DNA of 33,202 bases from an uncultured Prevotellaceae bacterium (GCA_902799905.1 CADCCB010000045.1:1-33202); one strand, 5' to 3'; positions 8,457-17,273 are shown, counted from the first letter of the stretch. The notes: generated from the letters alone by a model not told the origin. Numbers and translations: made by a program.

Positions 8457-10592
8457 ATGATTACACTCATCAAGAACTACAGGAATAAAGAGACGCTGCG
8501 CCTCGTGGAACAGAAAGAGGTGGCAGACATGATACGCAACGGCGAATATCAGGCTCAGGTGGAGGCGTTTCGCAGGGAACTGCCGCTGATGGAACATGCC
8601 CGCCGCCAAAGCGACGGCACGCTGACGGGCTATGTGGACTGGCCGAAGGGCCTGCCGCGCATTTGCTTCGCCTTGGAACAGGAGACGCGCAAGGGCAGCA
8701 GGACGACACGCGGCTACACTGGTCTGGTGCTGCTCGAGGTAAACAACTTGACGGGCTATGACGAGGCGGCAGCCGTCCGTCAGGGGGCTGCCGAGATGCC
8801 CCAGACGCTGATGGCTTTCATCGGCAGCGACGGCATGTCGGTGAAGATTGTCTGTCGTGGCGAACTGTTTCCAGCAGACGGCGTGCCAGCCCCTGCCTTG
8901 CCCCATACCACAGAAGACATCGCGCTGTTTCACGAGAACCTCTACGAACGGGCCCGCATGATCTATAATGGTCAGTTGGGAGTGACCATCGAGAAACTGG
9001 AGCCGCTGTCGCAGCGCATCTGCTATATGAGTTTCGACCCCTCCTTGGTCTATAACCCGCTGGCCACGCCCATCTATGCCAAGACGGAGAAGACAACCAG
9101 CGCGCTGAGCCGTCAGCCGTCGACGATGGAGCAGACCGACTACGAGCACTACCGTAACCTGCACACCATCTTCGAATTCAACCTGACGAAGGCCTGTGAC
9201 GAGACGGAGAACATCATCGATGACGACGAGCGGCACCATGCTGCGCTGATACTGCTGGCACGCTACTGCATGGAGACGGGACTGGCGATGGCTCCGGCCA
9301 TGCGTCTGGCCTTGTTGCATGCTGCCTTCTGGAACATGCCAGACCTGGTGAAGAAGGTCTTCGAAAATGCCTACCGCGAGGAGCACATGAAGAAATACAT
9401 GGAGCGGAAGGGCATCCAGCGCATGAAGTCCATACCGCCAGAGACCCTGCTGACGATGAAGATCAATATCTTCCTGAATGCCAACTACGAACTGCGCAAG
9501 AACGTGATGCGTGGCGTGGCAGAATATCGCATGAGGACAGGCATAGGCTTCTCGTTCCAGGATCTGACCGAGGAGGCCCGCAACTCCATCACCATGCGGG
9601 CTCTGGAACAGGGCATACGCTGCTGGGACAAGGACATACGGCGCTACGTCAACTCTGACGACATTGAGCACTATGACCCACTGAACGACTACCTGGAGCA
9701 CCTGCCGCGATGGGACGAACAGGACCGCGTGACACCTCTGGCCGCCAGGGTGCCTACGGAATGGGCCGAGTGGACACACCTCTTCCACATCTGGATGCGC
9801 TCGATGGTGGCCATGTGGCTGGGAAAAGGTCAACTCACGGGCAATGCTCTCGTACCTCTTTTAATAGGACGACAGGGCTGCGGCAAGTCCAGTTTCTGCC
9901 GCATCCTGCTGCCTCGCGACCTGCTGGACTACTACAACGACCGCATATCGTTCAAGAACGAACAAGACCTGAACCTCGGCCTCACCTCGTTCGCCCTCAT
10001 CAACCTCGACGAGTTCGACAAGATCACCCAGCGGCAGCAGGTCGTTCTGAAATACCTCGTATCGACGGCCGACCTGAAATACCGTCCGCCATACGGCAAA
10101 GCCTACACCATGAACCGCCGCTACGCCTCGTTCATCGGCACGACCAACGAGCAGACACCCCTGACAGACCCCAGCGGGAGCCGCCGCTTCCTCTGCGTGA
10201 GCATCAACGGCGACATCGACTTCGAGACGCCCATCGACCACGCCCAACTCTATGCCCAACTGCTTAGCGAGATACGCAGCGGCGAGCGCTACTGGCTGAC
10301 AAAGGAAGAGGAGCGCGCCCTCATGGAGCACAACCTGACGTACCAGCGGCTGAACGGCCTGGGCGAGATGCTGATGAGCGTGATACAGAAACCACGCAAC
10401 GGCGAGGAGGGTCTCTGGGTGGGTCTGAATGATCTGTCGGCCCTGCTCAAGAAGCACTTCAAGGGCTATAAGGAAGATGCCTCCACGTTCCAGAAGATCG
10501 GTAACTACCTGAACCGTCCTGAATACAAGTTCGACAGCAAGCATTCAATGGGCGGCACCCTCTATAGGGTCAGGATGAAAGTAGAACCATAA
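8457..10592 (+). CDS. VirE_N (BT4734-like)/VapE-domain primase-helicase-like protein
   Basis: This 711-residue protein has two parts. The N-terminal part (about 40-200) resembles the VirE_N/BT4734-like domain, with GYTGLVLLEVNNL at 86-98 and an IGSDGMSVKIV segment. The C-terminal part (about 380-620) is a VapE-type P-loop ATPase with GRQGCGKSS at 471-479 (Lys477), INLDEFDK with Asp518-Glu519, and a GTTNE plus SRRFLCV sensor region. Related proteins serve phage, satellite or element replication, and orphan copies are common in Bacteroidota chromosomes. Where some relatives have acidic residues in the first strand, this one reads Glu94-Val-Asn96, so primase chemistry is doubtful. No integrase or partner gene is adjacent. 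Its codon use is GC-richer than the restriction block. Confidence 0.85.
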   Translation: MITLIKNYRNKETLRLVEQKEVADMIRNGEYQAQVEAFRRELPLMEHARRQSDGTLTGYVDWPKGLPRICFALEQETRKGSRTTRGYTGLVLLEVNNLTGYDEAAAVRQGAAEMPQTLMAFIGSDGMSVKIVCRGELFPADGVPAPALPHTTEDIALFHENLYERARMIYNGQLGVTIEKLEPLSQRICYMSFDPSLVYNPLATPIYAKTEKTTSALSRQPSTMEQTDYEHYRNLHTIFEFNLTKACDETENIIDDDERHHAALILLARYCMETGLAMAPAMRLALLHAAFWNMPDLVKKVFENAYREEHMKKYMERKGIQRMKSIPPETLLTMKINIFLNANYELRKNVMRGVAEYRMRTGIGFSFQDLTEEARNSITMRALEQGIRCWDKDIRRYVNSDDIEHYDPLNDYLEHLPRWDEQDRVTPLAARVPTEWAEWTHLFHIWMRSMVAMWLGKGQLTGNALVPLLIGRQGCGKSSFCRILLPRDLLDYYNDRISFKNEQDLNLGLTSFALINLDEFDKITQRQQVVLKYLVSTADLKYRPPYGKAYTMNRRYASFIGTTNEQTPLTDPSGSRRFLCVSINGDIDFETPIDHAQLYAQLLSEIRSGERYWLTKEEERALMEHNLTYQRLNGLGEMLMSVIQKPRNGEEGLWVGLNDLSALLKKHFKGYKEDASTFQKIGNYLNRPEYKFDSKHSMGGTLYRVRMKVEP

Positions 10593-10678
10593 ATGAAGCG
10601 GTCGAGCGAAAGTACTATAGAGTTCTTTTATGGGGTGAAGCCAAATAATCTTGGAAAAACCTAAATACCGCAAAAATA

Positions 10679-10710
10679 TTTGTTGGGACGAGGACGTTTG
10701 TCTATCTTTG
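10679..10710 (+). promoter_or_regulatory. Promoter of the small secreted protein gene
   Basis: TTTG at 10679-10682, a 20-base spacer and TATCTTTG at 10703-10710 make a near-consensus promoter. Transcription should begin close to the ATG at 10716, so the message would be almost leaderless or would start translation at the second ATG, 10740. Confidence 0.65.
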
Positions 10711-10715
10711 CAGCG

Positions 10716-11222
10716 ATGATAGCAAAACGTACATACTTGATGCTGGCAGCGCTTCTCTGCTGTATGGCTTCTTCTGCACAGAAGCGGCTGATTGTCATCG
10801 ATTGGGATACACGGATTCCCGTCGATGGTGCTAATGTCGTAGGCAAAGGTCTGACGGTACAGACTGATTCCATGGGTGTTATTGCCGTACCAGACAGTTG
10901 TCGCAGCCTGCTGTTCTCCCATGTCAACTACGAGAGCCGCCTTGTCAACATTGAGGAGGTGAGAGACACGGTGTACCTCTTGTCAAAACTGCTGACCCTG
11001 AAAGAGGTGGTGGTGGTAGGACAGGCTCCTTTCAAGGATGACGATCGGGAACTGAACAAGCGTTTGAGGCTCCCGCAGAAAGAACTAGAACTGGCTGCCG
11101 CCAATCCTGCCGGTGGTGTCAATATCTTACCCCTCATCAAGTATCTCATTCCGAAGAAATGGAGGAAAAACTCAAAGAAGGAGCGGCGTGAACAGTTGAA
11201 ACGCGCCATTGAAGAGTACTAA
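10716..11222 (+). CDS. Secreted protein with carboxypeptidase-regulatory-like domain
   Basis: From the ATG at 10716 the product has 168 residues. It starts with a Sec signal peptide (MIAKRTYLMLAALLCCMASSAQ), followed by a short beta-rich domain of the CarboxypepD_reg-like type: RIPVDGANV, then DSMGVIAVPDSC, then VNYESRLVNI. This fold is common at the N-terminus of TonB-dependent receptors and in free-standing envelope proteins of Bacteroidota; here no barrel follows. The C-terminus is rich in Lys, Arg and Glu. An upstream start at 10680 would include the promoter and is rejected. It has its own promoter and no obvious partner. A periplasmic or surface role is likely; the exact function is unknown. 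Confidence 0.75.
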   Translation: MIAKRTYLMLAALLCCMASSAQKRLIVIDWDTRIPVDGANVVGKGLTVQTDSMGVIAVPDSCRSLLFSHVNYESRLVNIEEVRDTVYLLSKLLTLKEVVVVGQAPFKDDDRELNKRLRLPQKELELAAANPAGGVNILPLIKYLIPKKWRKNSKKERREQLKRAIEEY

Positions 11223-11229
11223 TTATTTA

Positions 11230-11348
11230 TTGCTGTCCGTTCAACGGGTCGCGCGTGTGTGCGCATGTATAAATAGATGTAATGTTCTGCATATTAGTCG
11301 ATGGAGAACAAAAACATCTATGTATAGTCGCTTCTTATCGGACAGCAA
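11230..11348. ncRNA. Nested-stem element: candidate structured RNA or MITE
   Basis: A 10-base perfect outer stem (TTGCTGTCCG at 11230-11239 with CGGACAGCAA at 11339-11348) encloses two inner hairpins. One is GCGC-GTGTGT-GCGC at 11251-11264. The other is longer: 11269-11280 with 11314-11325 (11 of 12), then TGTTCTGCAT at 11283-11292 with ATGGAGAACA at 11301-11310 (9 of 10), around an eight-base loop. The result is a three-way-junction shape. It lies between the secreted-protein stop and the promoter of the five-gene cluster. The ends could equally be terminal inverted repeats of a miniature transposable element, although I see no clear target duplication. Confidence 0.4.
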
Positions 11349-11404
11349 AAGTTAAAAATAATTGTTTTTTTCATTTCTATGTTTATTGTTTCGAGAATTA
11401 GTAC

Positions 11405-11412
11405 TATTTTTG
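11405..11412 (+). promoter_or_regulatory. Probable -7 element (TATTTTTG) of the five-gene cluster
   Basis: TATTTTTG fits TAnnTTTG and lies 27 bases before the ATG at 11439. A TTG at 11386-11388 is the nearest -33 candidate, with a short 16-base spacer, so strength is uncertain. No other good promoter is seen within the cluster until its terminators. Confidence 0.5.
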
Positions 11413-11438
11413 CAACAAACTTAAAACAATTATTATTA

Positions 11439-13214
11439 ATGATCCGATCTGTAGGTATTGATTTCGGCACCAGTACTACTGTTGTCAAAGTTCAGAACGA
11501 CAGCAAGAATAATATGTGCCCTGTAGAAAGCCTGACTTTCAATGGACATCCCACTGTGCCCACTCTAGTCTTCCTGCGTCCTTCAGAGACCGAGCCAGGC
11601 AAGACGAACTATTATTTCGGCTACGAGGCTGAAGCCATGTGCAACAATGGTATCAAAGGCGAAATGAAGCGTTCGTTCAAGATGAATCTCGTGAGCAATA
11701 ACGAGCAGGAACAGGAGGAAGCACGCTATCTGACCAAGAAATTCTTCGAATATCTTCATGAGACCTATGCCCACCAGTCGGCTACCTTTGGCCGCTTCGA
11801 CCAGGAAACCATTTACGTGAGTTATCCAGCCAAATGGCCGTCAGAGGTGAGGCTCTTTATGAAACAGTGCGCCATAGAGGCAGGATTCGGTACTAACGAT
11901 ACCGTTATCGGTGTTGATGAGCCAACAGCCGCCGTGCTGGCTAGTTTGAGCGAGAACCTGTCAGAGTTGCAGGCTAAGAAGGTGCTGCAACCTGATGTGC
12001 CGGCCAATGTGATGATGGTAGACATGGGAGCGGGTACCACAGATATTGCCATCTTCAAGATGAAAGTGTCAGCAACGGCCGACGACAAGCGCCCCAGCAT
12101 ATATGATGTTGTGACCTATCCTGTGATTACTTGCGACTATTTCTGTGGCGGACGCGAGATTGACGCTATTCTCGATGACTGGGTGCGCAACTATATCGCC
12201 TCTATACGTCAGCCACCTAAATTGTCGAAGGGTAGGGAGAAAAAAATCCACGACACTATCAGCCAGTGGAAAGACACCATCGTCTCGCCGCAACTCGCTG
12301 CTGAGGAAACTATCTGCACCCACCCTGTACTGGCTGGCTACAAGGAGGAACTGATTGAGGAAGGCTTCGAACTAAATTCCAATGTGGATCCCTTCAGACT
12401 GGGACGTGCGGAATTCGAGAGTCTGACCCGCAGTCATTGGGAGGCTTGGCGCAACCTTTTGCAGGGTGCATTGGCTGAGGCCCAGCGCTGCGGCTATTCC
12501 GGCGAAGCGTCAGACATTGACTTTGTCATCCTGGCCGGTGGTCATAGTCAGTGGTATGGCGTGAAGGATTTCCTGCTGGGAAAATCTTTTGCGGGATTGC
12601 CATCGTTGGGATTCACGAAGATAGAGACCGAACCCGTCCGCCTGCTGCAGTCGCAAAGGGCTCATGAGACTGTTGCTAAGGGACTATGCCTTTACGACTC
12701 GGAGTTCGATATCAAGCAGGTAACGGCTAACAATGTGTGGATTCGTTTCATGATGGGTACCATCGTCACCGACTGGCAGAAGGCCATAGATAAGAATGTC
12801 ACACTGCCATACAATGCCGACCAACTGACCTTCAAGATTTCCACCAGGAGCAATTCATTTATTAAGCGTAAGGCAGTAACAATCGTTTGCGAGACTTGTC
12901 AGGGCGAAAGCCTTGCCGACGGTCGTCTGCACAGCACAGAAATCAACTTCCCAGCCGAGAGCGACATAGAACATCTTATCTTCAACGTCATTTTGGGTGG
13001 TCTACTTTCTCCTCTTGCAATCCTAGATGTCCTTTTCCATTTGGATGATGTTATGGCGGGCAAGGGCGCAGAGGTGGTAAAAAATGCTTTTGCAGAAGAC
13101 CGCGTTTTCCATTTGAAGCCCGTTATCAAAGCGGGCACCGATGGCATTATCCGTGTTAGCGGTGAGATAACGTGTAGTACAACTTCCATCAAATTAAAAG
13201 AACATCAAATCTAG
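11439..13214 (+). CDS. Hsp70/actin-fold ATPase (cluster gene 1)
   Basis: From the ATG at 11439 the protein has 591 residues. Phosphate-1 is GIDFGTSTT at 6-14, phosphate-2 is VDMGAGTTD around Asp195-Asp202, and the adenosine motif is LAGGHSQ at 365-371, so it is an Hsp70-superfamily ATPase. The region after about residue 430 does not look like the DnaK substrate-binding domain and carries a hydrophobic patch (ILGGLLSPLAILDVLF, about 525-540). A start at 11379 would precede the -7 box and is rejected. No DnaJ or GrpE lies nearby. It ends seven bases before the large ATPase gene, which implies a shared job. I infer a chaperone-like or assembly-controlling ATPase for this cluster, not general protein folding. 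Confidence 0.85.
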   Translation: MIRSVGIDFGTSTTVVKVQNDSKNNMCPVESLTFNGHPTVPTLVFLRPSETEPGKTNYYFGYEAEAMCNNGIKGEMKRSFKMNLVSNNEQEQEEARYLTKKFFEYLHETYAHQSATFGRFDQETIYVSYPAKWPSEVRLFMKQCAIEAGFGTNDTVIGVDEPTAAVLASLSENLSELQAKKVLQPDVPANVMMVDMGAGTTDIAIFKMKVSATADDKRPSIYDVVTYPVITCDYFCGGREIDAILDDWVRNYIASIRQPPKLSKGREKKIHDTISQWKDTIVSPQLAAEETICTHPVLAGYKEELIEEGFELNSNVDPFRLGRAEFESLTRSHWEAWRNLLQGALAEAQRCGYSGEASDIDFVILAGGHSQWYGVKDFLLGKSFAGLPSLGFTKIETEPVRLLQSQRAHETVAKGLCLYDSEFDIKQVTANNVWIRFMMGTIVTDWQKAIDKNVTLPYNADQLTFKISTRSNSFIKRKAVTIVCETCQGESLADGRLHSTEINFPAESDIEHLIFNVILGGLLSPLAILDVLFHLDDVMAGKGAEVVKNAFAEDRVFHLKPVIKAGTDGIIRVSGEITCSTTSIKLKEHQI

Positions 13215-13221
13215 GGAGAAT

Positions 13222-15813
13222 ATGGGTAAATTCATCAGCGATCTGCTTGGCAGATTCAACGAACAGAAGAAACTGAAGGAACTGGAAGGAAAGATGGAGC
13301 ATTTTACCTTCCCCACCGACTTGACAAATCCGCTTATTGATTATATGCTGGAGCGGTCGTATCTGAACGACATGGCTGAACGTGATGCCTTTGTCGTGGA
13401 GCAGGATGCCCATCGGGAGCCCATAGGTTGGATACGTATCAACCGCCTGCCCGTGAAGCCCGGCATGGATGAGGACTACGACTTGCTCACCCGCTGGCAG
13501 TCGGTCATCTCATCGGTACATATTTGGCAGAGCCGTCTCTATTTCCTCTTGCAGCGTGAGAACGGACAGACCCGCCTCTATTTGGGCTTGCAGGGCAGTA
13601 ATAAGAAAGAGGTGGCAGCCCGAATGAGAAGTGCACTTACCAACAGTATGCGCGGTATTGACCTGGAAAATCTCGATATGGACATGGCCGATGACCTGAC
13701 CAGTAGTCTCAGTCAATACAATTGCATGGGAGCCGTGACGGGCATCCCCTCTTTCAGAAAGGAAACAGAATACAAGGAATTGCAGACCCTGGATCAACTG
13801 GCCTTTGGACTGACCGATGTGAACGGCGATGACGTGAACTTTTCCCTTCTGGTGATTGCCGACCCACTGTCCGACGACGATGTGCAGGACATTATCCGTC
13901 GCTACCAGAAATTGGGTTCTGACATCCATACTGAGGTACATGCCAGCATCCAAGAAAGCAAGAGCATGGGAACCTCTCGGCAGAATAACATAAGCATGGG
14001 TGCCATTTTAGGTATGTTTGCCAATATGATTCCTGCTTTAGGTCCTATTGCAGCCACCTTATATTATGGGCAGTTCGGACAAAACAACAGTAAAAATGTA
14101 GGGGTTTCTGAGAGCGTCACCAGAGATTTCCTGAACAAATTTGCTGAATACACGGAGAAACAGACCGATATGCATTGCGAACGCCTGAGACACGGACGCA
14201 ATCTGGGTTTCTGGAATGTGGGAACCTATGTGCTGGGTCAGATGGACCGCGATGTCACCACAGCCTTGGGCATTCTGCGCTCAGTATATTCGGGTGACAT
14301 TTCGTTTCTGGAACCCATCCGCATCCACATGCTGAAGGGTGGTACCAGTGCGCTGACCACTGTGCGTGACCAATTTTCGCTCATCCCGCTCATCACCCCT
14401 GAAGCCCAGAAGAAGGAGAAGGATGAGTGGCACATTTTGGGTAAGCCCTACCAGTATCTCTCCACCCCGCTTAACACCGAAGAATTATCGCTCATCACCT
14501 CGCTGCCACGAAAGGATGTACCTGGACTTCGCTTTGTGAAGACCTCAGTACGCTTTGCCAACAATCCGGGCGAATTGTCGCAAAATGACACCCTTGAACT
14601 GGGACACATCGTGGATACTGGCATTGTGCAGAAGAAAAACTCCTACAAGATAGATATCAACGCCCTGGTGCGTCATGCTCTAGTGGTGGGCAGTACTGGA
14701 TGCGGTAAGACCACCACCTGTAAGACCATGATTAATACTGTGCTCGACCGCCAGATACCCATGCTCATCATCGAGCCTGCCAAGGACGAGTATGTGCGAT
14801 GGGCCATCAAACAGCGGCAGGCCGGACGTAAGGTCAACATCTTCATGCCTGGCGTGAAGACGCTAGAGGGCGAGCGCATCCAGCAACTCAAACTGAATCC
14901 CTTCCAGCCAGCGGCCATTGAGGGGGCACCTATCGATATGATGACCCGCTGCGAGCAACTCACGGCCCTTGTCAACGCTAGTCTGCCCACAAGTGACGTG
15001 CTGCCCGTCATCATTGACGAGTCGTTTTTCAACTACCTGCTGACCCAGCCCTTCGGCGAAGACTTCCTGCAGGGTGAGATGAACCAGTTGGACGACTATC
15101 CAAAACTCGACGGTGTACTGCCCATTGCCCGTAAGATGCTCAAAGCACGCGGCTACAGTGAGGAGATTGCCAATGGTCTGGTTGCAGCACTGGAGACGCG
15201 CTTCGCTTATCTGACAAGAGGCAAGCGTGGCGAGATTCTTAATGTGAGGCATTCAACCCCGTGGCACCAACTTTTCAACGAGACCACTGTCATCAACCTT
15301 TCAAAGATTGCCAATGCCAAAGACCGCGCTCTCATCATGTCTATTATCTTGTTGGCCCTCTATGAATACCGTATCTCGGCCTATCTCTACGATAGCGACT
15401 ACCAGCGGCGAGCACAAGAGAATAAACTGCTGCACCTCACCGTGGTGGAAGAGGCGCACAATGTGCTCATGCGCCCCAGTGTCGATCAGAGTGGATCGGG
15501 CAATCCTCAGCAGGTGGTGGCCGACCTATTTGGCAATATGCTTTCCGAAATTCGAGCCTATGGACAGGGACTGATGGTCATCGACCAGGTGCCTACCCGG
15601 CTGATTCCCGATGTGTTGAAGAACACGACTATCAAAATCTGTCACCGGTTGGCTGCTGCCGAGGATGCTCAGGTTATGGCCGATGCTCTGGCTTTGCGCC
15701 CCGACCAGAAGGACATCATCCCCACGCTGGCTCAAGGCCACGCTATTATCGCCTCCGACCGCGATGATGCTGCCTCGTGGGTGAAGGTCAACAAACCTAA
15801 AATTCTGTTGTAA
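13222..15813 (+). CDS. HerA/DUF87-type ATPase with unusual N-terminal half (cluster gene 2)
   Basis: This 863-residue protein has a RecA/HerA-like motor in its C-terminal half: P loop GSTGCGKTT at 490-498 (Lys496), then the conserved IIEPAKDEY strand, Walker B LTVVEEAHN with Glu743-Glu744, and a late VIDQVPTRL sensor and helix. Such motors (HerA, VirB4, TraG, FtsK relatives) form hexamers that move DNA or protein. The N-terminal 450 residues match no domain I recognise and hold a Gly/Ala/Ile-rich segment (about 258-285, AILGMFANMIPALGPIAATL) that may contact membrane. It has no nuclease, Sir2 or HerA-partner domain. It lies seven bases after the Hsp70-like gene and 18 before a membrane-protein gene. 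A membrane-linked translocation motor is a reasonable inference. Confidence 0.85.
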   Translation: MGKFISDLLGRFNEQKKLKELEGKMEHFTFPTDLTNPLIDYMLERSYLNDMAERDAFVVEQDAHREPIGWIRINRLPVKPGMDEDYDLLTRWQSVISSVHIWQSRLYFLLQRENGQTRLYLGLQGSNKKEVAARMRSALTNSMRGIDLENLDMDMADDLTSSLSQYNCMGAVTGIPSFRKETEYKELQTLDQLAFGLTDVNGDDVNFSLLVIADPLSDDDVQDIIRRYQKLGSDIHTEVHASIQESKSMGTSRQNNISMGAILGMFANMIPALGPIAATLYYGQFGQNNSKNVGVSESVTRDFLNKFAEYTEKQTDMHCERLRHGRNLGFWNVGTYVLGQMDRDVTTALGILRSVYSGDISFLEPIRIHMLKGGTSALTTVRDQFSLIPLITPEAQKKEKDEWHILGKPYQYLSTPLNTEELSLITSLPRKDVPGLRFVKTSVRFANNPGELSQNDTLELGHIVDTGIVQKKNSYKIDINALVRHALVVGSTGCGKTTTCKTMINTVLDRQIPMLIIEPAKDEYVRWAIKQRQAGRKVNIFMPGVKTLEGERIQQLKLNPFQPAAIEGAPIDMMTRCEQLTALVNASLPTSDVLPVIIDESFFNYLLTQPFGEDFLQGEMNQLDDYPKLDGVLPIARKMLKARGYSEEIANGLVAALETRFAYLTRGKRGEILNVRHSTPWHQLFNETTVINLSKIANAKDRALIMSIILLALYEYRISAYLYDSDYQRRAQENKLLHLTVVEEAHNVLMRPSVDQSGSGNPQQVVADLFGNMLSEIRAYGQGLMVIDQVPTRLIPDVLKNTTIKICHRLAAAEDAQVMADALALRPDQKDIIPTLAQGHAIIASDRDDAASWVKVNKPKILL

Positions 15814-15831
15814 ACAATAACGCTAACGATA

Positions 15832-16464
15832 ATGACACTCACAACATCTGTTATACAGTTTATCTGGTTTATCATTCCGCTGGCAGGCATCTTTATTATC
15901 TGTGCCATATTGCTCGTCTTCCTGCTGATGCGCAAGATGTCGGCAAGTGACAAACAACCCCAGAAGGTGGTTTCCAACAAGCAGCCTCAGAGCGTGGAAC
16001 CTAAGCCCGCTCCTGACTCCCAGTTCTTGCCTCCTGCTCCTGTAGTGGACGAAGCCAAGAGTAAGATTGAAGACTTTGCTGGGTGCTTCGAGCCGCTGCA
16101 TCGTGCAGCCATGCGGGGTACTGCAGACAGCAGTCGCCTCATTCTGCAGGAAGTGGGCAACCGCATCCGCCATTTCAATGGCTGCGAACAACTTAAGGAT
16201 TGGATGACAGCCCTAACTGGCGACAATGCCCAGTGGGACGAGCCAACGGCACGCGCCAGGGTGAACGCCTTTATGCAACTGCTGGCCAAGGCCGGACTGC
16301 AGAAAGATACGCGTCAGACCGTCACTGTTGATGCTGATACCCCTATGTGCTACTATCATGATGACCTTGACGAGATGCCCGTCGGTGAGACATACCGGGT
16401 GAAGTCGCCCTGCTGGACATTTAACGGCAAAGTGCTGGAGAAAGGTATACTGAGAGATAACTGA
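15832..16464 (+). CDS. Single-pass membrane protein (cluster gene 3)
   Basis: This 210-residue protein has one strong transmembrane helix at about residues 8-32 (FIIPLAGIFIICAILLVFLL) followed by positive residues (MRKM), so the bulk should face the cytoplasm. A Pro/Gln/Ser-rich linker (about 38-66) leads to a soluble domain of about 140 residues that I cannot assign, containing FEPLHRAAMRG and CEQLKDWMTAL. It starts 18 bases after the ATPase stop. The natural guess is a membrane anchor or docking subunit for the HerA-like motor or the Hsp70-like ATPase. No catalytic motif is visible. Confidence 0.75.
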   Translation: MTLTTSVIQFIWFIIPLAGIFIICAILLVFLLMRKMSASDKQPQKVVSNKQPQSVEPKPAPDSQFLPPAPVVDEAKSKIEDFAGCFEPLHRAAMRGTADSSRLILQEVGNRIRHFNGCEQLKDWMTALTGDNAQWDEPTARARVNAFMQLLAKAGLQKDTRQTVTVDADTPMCYYHDDLDEMPVGETYRVKSPCWTFNGKVLEKGILRDN

Positions 16465-16505
16465 AATAACTATTTTATTTATTAACATCTTAAAACTATC
16501 AGTCA

Positions 16506-17273
16506 ATGGGAAAAATACCATCAATCGACGAAACACCGAAACTGAGTGAGTTCGTACCATCAAGCAGCGATGTGAAAAGTGACGTGGTGACGCGAGGCGA
16601 CGTACTGCCCGACGTAACTGACGACGGTTTCAGTATTACTAAAGCCATTAGTGATTTTATTGACGGCTTTAAAGAGGGCTTCATGGAAGTGTTCGACAAC
16701 ATTGCCAAGTTTTTCGGATTTGGTGATGACACTCCCGACACTCCCACAGTTCAGGATACCCGTGAGTACGGTCTACAGGAATGTTCCGATGCCGCCAAGG
16801 AGATTTTTACGCCCGAAGTGCTTAGCCGCTGGGGCCTAATGGATCTTCAGGAGCGCCAGGACAAACTGACTGAGTATGCCGAACGTGTTGCCGATGTGCT
16901 AGGTGTCAACATCAACGTCGTCTTCCAACAGGGCTTGCTCGATCAGGGTGCATGGGGCTATAATGACGGTCAGGGCAACGTGGTGCTCGATGCTTCGTTT
17001 GTCTATGATCCCGCACAGGTGCTTGAAGCCATCAGCACCATTGCCCACGAGACCCGCCACCAGTTCCAGCATGATGTCTGCGAGCATCCTGAAAACTACG
17101 ACATCGACCCCTACACCGTTGCTGAATGGCAGGCTGGCTACAAAAACTACACCCAGCAGATGCAGACTGCTGAAGACCCATGGGGCTATTTCTTCAATCC
17201 TCTGGAAATCGATGCCCGCTACTTTGGCGAATCGGTGGTGCGTGAACTCACTCGTTCCTTCATCAATGAGTAA
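16506..17273 (+). CDS. HExxH metallopeptidase-like protein (cluster gene 4)
   Basis: This 255-residue protein has no signal peptide. Residues 1-40 are polar and probably disordered; 43-72 form an amphipathic stretch (FIDGFKEGFMEVFDNIAKFF). The C-terminal domain carries AHETRHQFQHD with HETRH at 181-185, and a downstream NPLEIDAR with Glu234, which would give an HExxH...E zinc site of the gluzincin kind. Domains with an AHExRHxxQ core are known to me at the ends of secreted and polymorphic-toxin-like proteins, so this could be a cargo or effector of the cluster. The opposite view, a processing protease within the machine, is also possible. The gene lies 41 bases after gene 3. Confidence 0.75.
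   Translation: MGKIPSIDETPKLSEFVPSSSDVKSDVVTRGDVLPDVTDDGFSITKAISDFIDGFKEGFMEVFDNIAKFFGFGDDTPDTPTVQDTREYGLQECSDAAKEIFTPEVLSRWGLMDLQERQDKLTEYAERVADVLGVNINVVFQQGLLDQGAWGYNDGQGNVVLDASFVYDPAQVLEAISTIAHETRHQFQHDVCEHPENYDIDPYTVAEWQAGYKNYTQQMQTAEDPWGYFFNPLEIDARYFGESVVRELTRSFINE

Noticed and set aside
8403-9833. Long antisense open frame (476 codons) opposite the VirE_N/VapE gene
   Set aside because: It lies wholly opposite a well-supported gene, has low-complexity His/Val/Gln-rich content typical of a mirror frame in GC-rich codons, and shows no domain.
9861-10544. Antisense open frame of 227 codons opposite the VapE domain
   Set aside because: Same cause as the other antisense frame: codon-periodicity shadow of the sense gene with no promoter or motif.
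10593-10664. 23-codon frame starting right after the VapE stop
   Set aside because: The ATG touches the stop codon, which suggests coupling, but 23 residues with no homology or conservation evidence are not enough to call a gene.
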